A stretch of 64,000 nt of DNA from positions 124,001-188,000 of the forward strand of contig CAWAZU010000025.1 in the NCBI GenBank assembly GCA_963786445.1, read 5' to 3'. This document shows, piece after piece, positions 58,386 through 64,000 of the stretch. The translations under genes and the position numbers were made by a program. Source of the stretch: JAFKFJ01 sp963786445 (GTDB lineage Bacteria > Pseudomonadota > Alphaproteobacteria > Acetobacterales > Acetobacteraceae). The notes under the pieces are model-generated. The model was not told the DNA's origin and made no database searches. It was given only the letters and a program-made list of their open reading frames with translations. Numbering within the stretch: the stretch's first letter is position 1; each line of letters begins with the position of its first letter.

Positions 58386-59108
58386 TCAGGCGGCGGTGAG
58401 CGCCACCGGCCGCGTCGCGTCCGCCTCGGCCGCGTGATCCAACTCGCGCATCATGTAGCCGCGCCCCCACACCGTCCCGATCAGGTTGCCGGCGCCCGCC
58501 TGCGCCAGCTTCTTGCGCAGCTTGCAGATGAACACGTCGATGATCTTCATCTCCGGCTCGTCCATGCCGCCGTACAGGTGATTAAGGAAAGTCTCTTTCG
58601 TTAATACGATGCCCTTGCGCAGCACCAGCAATTCCAGGATCGCGTATTCCTTGCCGGTCAGGTGAACGGTGCGTCCGGCGACCGAGACCTCGCGGCTGTC
58701 GAGGTTGAGCTGCAGCGGGCCGATGCGCAGCGTCGGCTGGCTGTAGCCCTTGCTGCGCCGCACCACGGCCTGGATGCGGGCCAGCAGCTCGGCCTTGTCG
58801 AACGGCTTGCTGATGAAGTCGTCGGCGCCGAGGCCGAACCCCTTCACCTTCGCCTGCGGCCGCGACAGGCCCGACAGGATCAGCACCGGGATGTCGATGC
58901 GTCCGGCCCGCATGCGCCGCACCACGTCGTAGCCGTCCATGTCCGGCAACATCAGGTCGAGCACGACAATGTCGTAATCGTAATGACGTACCAGCTCCAG
59001 CGCCTCTTCGCCGGTGTCGGCGGCATCGACGACGGCGCCCCCGGATTTCAGCATGAGGGCAATCCCCTTGGACGCCGTAAGGTCGTCCTCTACCAGCAGT
59101 GCGCGCAT
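58386..59108 (-). CDS. ctrA: Cell cycle response regulator CtrA
   Basis: A 240-residue OmpR-type regulator. Receiver domain MRALLVEDD with acidic pocket (Glu7, Asp8, Asp9), phospho-acceptor Asp51 (VLDLMLPDMDGYDVV) and Lys in SKPFDKAELL. The C-terminal winged helix has LTGKEYAILELLVLRKG and MDEPEMKIIDVFICKLRKKL, a CtrA hallmark. The ATG at 59108 has GGAGGT 5 bp upstream, which decides it over an upstream GTG. The C-terminal AEADATRPVALTAA tail is a little longer than Caulobacter's degradation tail. A GANTC site lies 53 bp upstream of the start. Confidence 0.96.
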   Translation of the reverse strand: MRALLVEDDLTASKGIALMLKSGGAVVDAADTGEEALELVRHYDYDIVVLDLMLPDMDGYDVVRRMRAGRIDIPVLILSGLSRPQAKVKGFGLGADDFISKPFDKAELLARIQAVVRRSKGYSQPTLRIGPLQLNLDSREVSVAGRTVHLTGKEYAILELLVLRKGIVLTKETFLNHLYGGMDEPEMKIIDVFICKLRKKLAQAGAGNLIGTVWGRGYMMRELDHAAEADATRPVALTAA

Positions 59109-59160
59109 CTTGACCTCCGTGGACAACTTATGGTTGTAGGGGAAGTAGCAGGCCGTTCAC

Positions 59161-59165
59161 GAATC
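59161..59165. promoter_or_regulatory. GANTC methylation site in the ctrA promoter region
   Basis: GAATC, 53-57 bp upstream of the ctrA start codon, in the 156-bp gap between ctrA and fliI. Methylation by the CcrM-like enzyme encoded at 37270 could modulate ctrA transcription, as at Caulobacter ctrA P1. Confidence 0.55.
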
Positions 59166-59264
59166 GTCCACAAGATTTTTACCGGAGAGCGCCTCTTTGC
59201 AGAGACTTGTTAAGGCGGATGGAATGTCCTGTCGGCCCGGCACATCAGCGAATTGACAAGGAAA

Positions 59265-60623
59265 ATGCCCAGTCGGCGCTTCCCCCTGACGGCCGCGCAG
59301 GCCAGCGCGCGGCTCGCATCACTTTCCGGCGAGAGCGTGCGCGGCGAGGTGGCGGCGCTGTCCGGCCTGGCCGTCGAGCTGCGCGGGCTGGCGGCGCATC
59401 TGTCGGTCGGCGACCGGCTGGCGCTGCACCCGCGCGACCGCCAGGCGGTCGCCGCCGAAGTGGTGGGGTTCCGCGGCGGGCTGGCGCAGGCGCTGGCGTT
59501 CGGGCCGCTCGACGGGCTGGGGCCGGGGCGCGCGGCGGTGGCGGCGCTGCGGCCACGGCCGGCGACGCTGGCCGTGTCGGACGCCTGGATCGGCCGCGTC
59601 CTCGACCCGCTGGGCCAGCCGCTCGACGGGCGCGGGCCGCTGCCGCAAGGGGCGGACCGGCGGCTCGTGCGCGCGCCGCCGCCGCCGGCCGCCGGCCGCG
59701 CGCGGCTCGGGCCGCGCATCGAATTCGGCGTCAGCGCGCTCGATGCCTTCGTCACCTGCCGGCAGGGGCAGCGGCTCGGCCTGTTCGCCGGCTCCGGCGT
59801 CGGCAAGTCGAACCTGCTCGCCATGCTGTCGCGCTACGCCCAGACCGACGTGGCGGTGCTGGCGCTGGTCGGCGAACGCGGCCGCGAGGTGCGCGAGTTC
59901 CTCGAGGACGATCTCGGCGCCGCCGGCCTGGCGCGCGCGGTGGTGGTGGTCGCCACCTCCGACGCGCCGCCGCTGCTGCGGCGCGAGGCCGCCCATGCCG
60001 CGCTCGCCGTCGCCGAGCATTTCCGCGACCAGGGGCGGGGCGTGCTGCTGCTGATGGACAGCCTGACGCGCTATTGCCTGGCACTGCGCGAGATCGCGCT
60101 GGCCGCCGGCGAGCCGCAGGGCGCGCGCGGCTTTCCGGCCAGCGTGTTCGCCGAGCTGCCGCGGCTGCTGGAGCGCGCCGGCCCTGGCCCGGATGCCGTG
60201 GGCGGGCAGATCACCGCGCTCTTCACCGTGCTGGTCGAGGGCGACGACATGAACGATCCGGTGGCCGACGCGGTGCGCGGCATCCTCGACGGGCATATCG
60301 TGCTCGATCGCCGGATCGCCGAGCGCGGGCGCTATCCGGCGATCGACGTGCTGCGCTCGCTCTCGCGCACCGTGCCGGGGTGCCTGACCCCCGCCGAGGC
60401 GGCGCTGGCCCGGCGGGCGCGGGCGGTGCTGGCGCTGCAGGCGGAGCTGGCCGACCTGGTGCGGCTGGGCGCCTACAAGCCCGGGGCCGACACGGAGGCC
60501 GACGCGGCGCTGGCGGCGGCGCCGCGCATCGAGGCGGTGCTGCAACAGGACCGCGACACCGCGTGCGGCCTCAGCGACAGTTTTGCCCGCCTGCAGGCGG
60601 CCCTCGGCGGGGCCGCGCCGTGA
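59265..60623 (+). CDS. fliI: Flagellar export ATPase FliI
   Basis: A 452-residue type III export ATPase. Walker A GSGVGKS (176-182), LVGERGREVREF, and Walker B in GVLLLMDSLTRYC are typical of FliI/YscN. It energises export of flagellar axial proteins with FliH and FliJ. The ATG at 59265 has AAGGA directly upstream; a TTG four codons earlier is in frame but less good. Its stop overlaps the next gene's GTG. Confidence 0.94.
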   Translation: MPSRRFPLTAAQASARLASLSGESVRGEVAALSGLAVELRGLAAHLSVGDRLALHPRDRQAVAAEVVGFRGGLAQALAFGPLDGLGPGRAAVAALRPRPATLAVSDAWIGRVLDPLGQPLDGRGPLPQGADRRLVRAPPPPAAGRARLGPRIEFGVSALDAFVTCRQGQRLGLFAGSGVGKSNLLAMLSRYAQTDVAVLALVGERGREVREFLEDDLGAAGLARAVVVVATSDAPPLLRREAAHAALAVAEHFRDQGRGVLLLMDSLTRYCLALREIALAAGEPQGARGFPASVFAELPRLLERAGPGPDAVGGQITALFTVLVEGDDMNDPVADAVRGILDGHIVLDRRIAERGRYPAIDVLRSLSRTVPGCLTPAEAALARRARAVLALQAELADLVRLGAYKPGADTEADAALAAAPRIEAVLQQDRDTACGLSDSFARLQAALGGAAP

Positions 60624-61066
60624 AGGGCGGGGCGTTGCAGCGCGCGCTGCGGCTGCGCGGCGATGCGGTCGCGGCGGCGCGCCGCGAACTGGCCGAGACG
60701 ATCGCGGCGGAGCGGGACGCCGCAGCGGCGCTGGCGGCCCGCACCGCTGCGATCGGGGCGGAGATCGCCGCCGCCAGCCGTGCCGAGGCGGACGATGCCG
60801 TCGTCGAGGCGCTGGGTCCGTGGCTGCGCGAGGCGCGCGTCGGGGCCGCCCGTGCCGAGGCGGCGCTGGCGGCGGCGGAGGCAGCCATCGTGCGGGCGCG
60901 CGCGACGCTCGCCGCCGCCGCCTCGGCCGAGGCGGTGGTCGCCGCGCTGATCGAGGCGCGCGCCGCCGCGGAGGCCGCGCGCGCCGCCCGGGCCGAAGCC
61001 GAGGGGCTGGCCGAGGCGGCGCTGCGTCCGCCGCCGCGGCGCAGCAGCGACGAAACCGACCCTTGA
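60620..61066 (+). CDS. FliJ-like coiled-coil protein
   Basis: A 148-residue protein, almost wholly Ala/Arg/Glu-rich coiled coil (LRGDAVAAARRELAETIAAE, RAEAALAAAEAAIVRARATL). Position after fliI with GTGA coupling and size match FliJ, the central stalk of the export ATPase. Sequence is too low-complexity to confirm by motif alone, so the name is inferred from context. Confidence 0.65.
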   Translation: MKGGALQRALRLRGDAVAAARRELAETIAAERDAAAALAARTAAIGAEIAAASRAEADDAVVEALGPWLREARVGAARAEAALAAAEAAIVRARATLAAAASAEAVVAALIEARAAAEAARAARAEAEGLAEAALRPPPRRSSDETDP

Positions 61067-61121
61067 CCGGCGCACCCGCGCCGCGCCACCAACGCCCGGC
61101 CAGGTGAGGAGAGGGAACGCG

Positions 61122-62435
61122 GTGCGGATCGCGATGATCGGTGGCGGCTATGTCGGCCTCGTCTCCGGCGCCTGCTTCGCCGAGTTCGGTGTCGAGGTGG
61201 CACTGATCGAGACCGACCAGGCCCGCCTCGCGGCGCTGCGCGAAGGGCGCCTGCCGATCTACGAGCCCGGCCTCGATCAGCTGGTGGCGGACAATGTCGC
61301 CGCCGGGCGGCTCGCATTCGGCGACGATCTCGGCGCCGCGGTTGCCGGAGCCGAGGCGGTGTTCATCGCCGTCGGCACGCCGGCGCGGCGCGGTGATGGG
61401 CACGCCGACCTCAGCTACGTCTATGCCGCGGCCGAGCAGGTGGCGCGCGCGCTCGCCGGCTATGCGGTGATCGTCACCAAATCGACCGTGCCGGTCGGCA
61501 CCGGCCGGCGCATCGCGGACATCGTGCGCGACGTGCGGCCGGACGCCGCGTTCGACGTGGCGTCGAACCCGGAATTCCTGCGCGAAGGCAGCGCCATCAA
61601 CGATTTCCTCCGTCCCGACCGCGTCGTGATCGGCGTCGAGAGCGAGCGCGCGCAGGACCTGCTGCGCCGGCTGTATCGCCCGCTCTACCTGATCGAGGCG
61701 CCGATCGTGTTCACCGGCCTGGAGACCGCGGAACTGACCAAATACGCCGCCAATGCGTTCCTGGCGATGAAGGTCTCGTTCATCAACGAGATGGCGGATC
61801 TGTGCGAAAAGGTCGGCGCCGACGTGCATGACGTGGCGCGCGGCATCGGGCTGGACGGCCGCATCGGCCGGAAATTCCTGCACGCCGGCCCGGGTTTCGG
61901 CGGCTCCTGCTTTCCCAAGGACACGCTGGCGCTGGTGCGCATCGCGCAGGACGCCGGCGCGCCGAGCCGGCTGGTGGAGGCGGTGGTCGCCGTCAACGAC
62001 GCGCGCAAATCCGCGATGGCGGCGCGCATTGTCGCCGCCTGCGGCGGCAGCGTGCGCGGCAAGCGCATCGCCATCCTCGGCCTGACCTTCAAGCCGGAGA
62101 CCGACGACATGCGCGAGGCGCCGTCGATCCCGATCGTCTGGCGGCTCGCCGAGGACGGCGCGGAGCTGCGCGCCTTCGACCCGGTCGGCACGGCACAGGC
62201 GCGCCCGCTGCTGCCCGAGCGCGTGCAGTACTGCCGCGACGCGCTCGATGCCGCCGACGGGGCCGATGCGCTGGTCGTCGTCACCGAATGGAACGAGTTC
62301 CGCGCGCTGGGGCCGGAGCGGCTGGCCGGCGCGATGCGCGGGCGGGTGATCGTCGATCTGCGCAACATCTTCGATCCGGTCGCGATGCGCGCTTCCGGCT
62401 TCGCCTATCACGGCATCGGGCGCGCGGCGCCGTGA
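61122..62435 (+). CDS. ugd: UDP-glucose 6-dehydrogenase
   Basis: A 437-residue nucleotide-sugar dehydrogenase. N-terminal NAD motif MIGGGYVGLVSG, substrate-binding ELTKYAANAFLAMKVSFINE, catalytic Cys263 in GFGGSCFPKDT, and a C-terminal UDP-binding domain (ILGLTFKPETDDMREAPS). It makes UDP-glucuronate for polysaccharides. GTG at 61122 is chosen because AGGAGAGGG precedes it at good spacing. The stop overlaps the next GTG. Confidence 0.93.
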   Translation: MRIAMIGGGYVGLVSGACFAEFGVEVALIETDQARLAALREGRLPIYEPGLDQLVADNVAAGRLAFGDDLGAAVAGAEAVFIAVGTPARRGDGHADLSYVYAAAEQVARALAGYAVIVTKSTVPVGTGRRIADIVRDVRPDAAFDVASNPEFLREGSAINDFLRPDRVVIGVESERAQDLLRRLYRPLYLIEAPIVFTGLETAELTKYAANAFLAMKVSFINEMADLCEKVGADVHDVARGIGLDGRIGRKFLHAGPGFGGSCFPKDTLALVRIAQDAGAPSRLVEAVVAVNDARKSAMAARIVAACGGSVRGKRIAILGLTFKPETDDMREAPSIPIVWRLAEDGAELRAFDPVGTAQARPLLPERVQYCRDALDAADGADALVVVTEWNEFRALGPERLAGAMRGRVIVDLRNIFDPVAMRASGFAYHGIGRAAP

Positions 62436-64000
62436 GCTACCCCGACATTTACAATCCCGACCTGCTCGACCGCATCCCGCTGACCGCGCGGCTGGTGCTC
62501 GACATCGGCTGCGGCAGCGGCGCGCTCGGCGCGGAATACAAGCGGCGCAACCCGCGCGCGCGCGTGCTCGGCGTGGAGCGTGATGCCGACGCGGCACGCA
62601 TCGCGGCGACGCGGCTCGATCATGTGTTCGAGGCCGATCTCGACATCGACGCGCTGCCGTTCGGCGAGCGGATCCTGCCCGGCAGCGTCGATTGCCTGAT
62701 CTACGGCGACACGCTGGAGCACGTTTCCGACCCGTGGGGCATGCTGCGCGCGCAGGTCGCACTGCTCGCCGAGGACGGCATCGTGCTGGTCTGCATGCCC
62801 AACCAGGAACACTGGAGCTTTGCCGAGCGGCTGCTGCGCGGCACCTGGGACTACGAGCCGCTCGGCCTGCTGGACCGCACGCATATCCGCTGGTTCTCGC
62901 GCGAGACCACGCGGCACCTGCTGCGCGAAGCCGGGCTGGTGCCGCTCGACGTCGTCCCGCGCGTGTTCAATGCCGAAGCGGCCGGCGCGTTCGCCGACGC
63001 CATGGCGCCGGCGCTGCGGCGGCTCGGCATCGACGTGCCCGCCTATCGCGAGCGTGCGTCGGCCCTGCAGCACGTCTGGCGCGCCCGGCGCGGCGCGGTG
63101 CGTCCGCTGCCGCTCGTCTCCACCATGCTGAGCCCGGTCGGCGGCGTGAGCCATGTGCGCGTCACCGAGCCGATGCAGGCGCTGGCGGCGGAGCCGACGC
63201 TGCAGACGCGCATCCTCAATCACGGCGAACCGGAGCTCGATGCCGCCGAGCCGCCGGGCATTTTCATTTTCCACCGGCCGCTGCTGGCGGGCGAGGCGGG
63301 GATCGCGCGCGTGCGCAGGCTGCTGGCGCGCGGCTGGCTGGTGATGTGCGAATTCGACGACCACCCGGACTACATCCCGGTGCTGCAGCGCCCGGACGTG
63401 ATGAATTTCCGCGCTGTGCATGCGGTGCAGACCTCGACCGAGCCGCTGGCCGAAGTGCTGCGCCGCGACAATCCGGAGACGCGGGCGTTCGCGAACGGCA
63501 TCGCGCGGCTGCCCGAACTGGTCAACCACCGCACGCCGGGCCGGCTGACCATGCTGTTCGCCGGGCTGAACCGCGAGACCGAATGGCCGCCCTGCCTGGA
63601 CGCGCTGAACCGCGCCGTGGTCAAGGCGGGCGATCGTCTGCACGTCGTCATCGTCAACGACCGGGGCCTGTTCGAGCAGCTGACGACGATCCACAAGACC
63701 TTCGTGCCGCTGTGCGGCTACGACACCTATCAGGCGCTGCTGGCGGCGAGCGAGATTTCGTTTATGCCGCTGCTGGACACGCCCTTCAACCGCTGCAAGT
63801 CGGACCTGAAATTCATCGAGGCGGCGGCGCACCGCGCCACCGCGCTGGCCAGCGCGTATCGTGTACGAGAACTCGATCGAGGACGGCGCGACCGGCGTGC
63901 TGTTCCGCTCGCCCGAGGAGCTGGAGCAGCGGCTGCTGCGGCTGGTGGCGAACCCGGACATCACGCGCACGATCGGCGATGCGGCCCGCGGCTATGTGGC
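62432..64000 (+). CDS. Methyltransferase-glycosyltransferase fusion, partial, frameshifted
   Basis: Starts at GTG 62432, coupled to ugd (GTGA). Residues about 20-170 are a class I methyltransferase (LVLDIGCGSGALGAEY, LIYGDTLEHVSDPWGML, GIVLVCMPNQEHWSFAE). From about residue 230 a GT-B glycosyltransferase-like part begins (FIFHRPLLAGEAGIARVRRL, LTMLFAGLNRETEWPPCLDA, FMPLLDTPFNRCKSDLKFIE). An extra T at 63857 shifts the frame; beyond it IVYENSIEDGATGVLF continues in the next frame to the window edge. The 3' end is missing. Presumably makes a uronate-containing surface glycan. Confidence 0.75.
   Translation, partial: MSYPDIYNPDLLDRIPLTARLVLDIGCGSGALGAEYKRRNPRARVLGVERDADAARIAATRLDHVFEADLDIDALPFGERILPGSVDCLIYGDTLEHVSDPWGMLRAQVALLAEDGIVLVCMPNQEHWSFAERLLRGTWDYEPLGLLDRTHIRWFSRETTRHLLREAGLVPLDVVPRVFNAEAAGAFADAMAPALRRLGIDVPAYRERASALQHVWRARRGAVRPLPLVSTMLSPVGGVSHVRVTEPMQALAAEPTLQTRILNHGEPELDAAEPPGIFIFHRPLLAGEAGIARVRRLLARGWLVMCEFDDHPDYIPVLQRPDVMNFRAVHAVQTSTEPLAEVLRRDNPETRAFANGIARLPELVNHRTPGRLTMLFAGLNRETEWPPCLDALNRAVVKAGDRLHVVIVNDRGLFEQLTTIHKTFVPLCGYDTYQALLAASEISFMPLLDTPFNRCKSDLKFIEAAAHRATALASAYRVRELDRGRRDRRAVPLARGAGAAAAAAGGEPGHHAHDRRCGPRLCG

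Noticed and set aside
59109..59264. Full CtrA box (TTAA-N7-TTAA) for autoregulation upstream of ctrA
   Set aside because: Only isolated TTAA is present; no second half-site at the right spacing.

Overview
The window is a very GC-rich bacterial chromosome segment, almost certainly from an alphaproteobacterium and tentatively from the Rhodospirillales/Acetobacteraceae. The reasons are a CtrA cell-cycle regulator, a CcrM-type adenine methyltransferase with a GANTC site in front of ctrA, a ruvX/gatCAB neighbourhood, a tRNA-Trp/secE/nusG cluster, flagellar fliI/fliJ, and a complete exosortase A (XrtA) exopolysaccharide locus. The taxonomic call rests on gene content only.

Layout. 1-852: 3' part of a secreted double retropepsin-like protein (frameshifted). 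854-14780 (minus strand): one tightly packed XrtA/PEP-CTERM exopolysaccharide operon, read from 14780 downward: export lipoprotein, chain-length determinant, tyrosine autokinase, beta-barrel outer membrane protein, ATPase, polysaccharide deacetylase, FemAB-like protein, glycosyltransferase, exosortase with a C-terminal extension, large membrane protein, GT2. 14907-14978: tRNA-Val. 15315-22226 (plus): priming sugar transferase, PrsT-like TPR protein run together with a secreted GH42-like hydrolase, and copy A of a duplicated small gene. 22404-24600: RidA-like protein, two tandem paralogous lipoproteins, MBL-fold hydrolase. 24626-32567: carbohydrate/polyol ABC importer with three permeases and two ATPases, followed by a sugar epimerase/isomerase. 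32642-41367: surface-polysaccharide genes (methyltransferases, GT2 enzymes, a three-part 852-residue protein) enclosing ccrM. 41453-46310: DJ-1/PfpI, ruvX, gatC-gatA-gatB, with a GxxExxY gene between gatA and gatB. 46320-55024: divergent PEP carboxylase, DUF445 protein, an unrecognised ORF, copy B of the duplicated gene, secA. 55245-58376: parvulin-type PPIase, argJ, tRNA-Trp, secE, nusG. 58386-62435: ctrA, fliI, fliJ-like, ugd. 62432-64000: methyltransferase-glycosyltransferase fusion running off the end.

How the genes work together. The 854-21511 block is a coherent machine for making a lipid-linked sugar repeat (sugar transferase, GTs), polymerising and exporting it (chain-length determinant, tyrosine kinase, export lipoprotein, beta-barrel), modifying it (deacetylase, FemAB-like), and processing PEP-CTERM proteins (XrtA, PrsT-like TPR). 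No PEP-CTERM substrate is visible in the window. The ABC importer carries complementary defects in its two ATPases, which predicts one canonical and one degenerate ATP site. ccrM, the GANTC site upstream of ctrA, ctrA and adjacent flagellar genes point to Caulobacter-like cell-cycle control.

Sequence quality. Several conserved genes (femAB-like, gatA x3, gatB x2, ppiC, the terminal fusion, the first gene) carry single-base frameshifts, nearly all +1. This looks like consensus error rather than gene decay and should be kept in mind when reading the broken entries.
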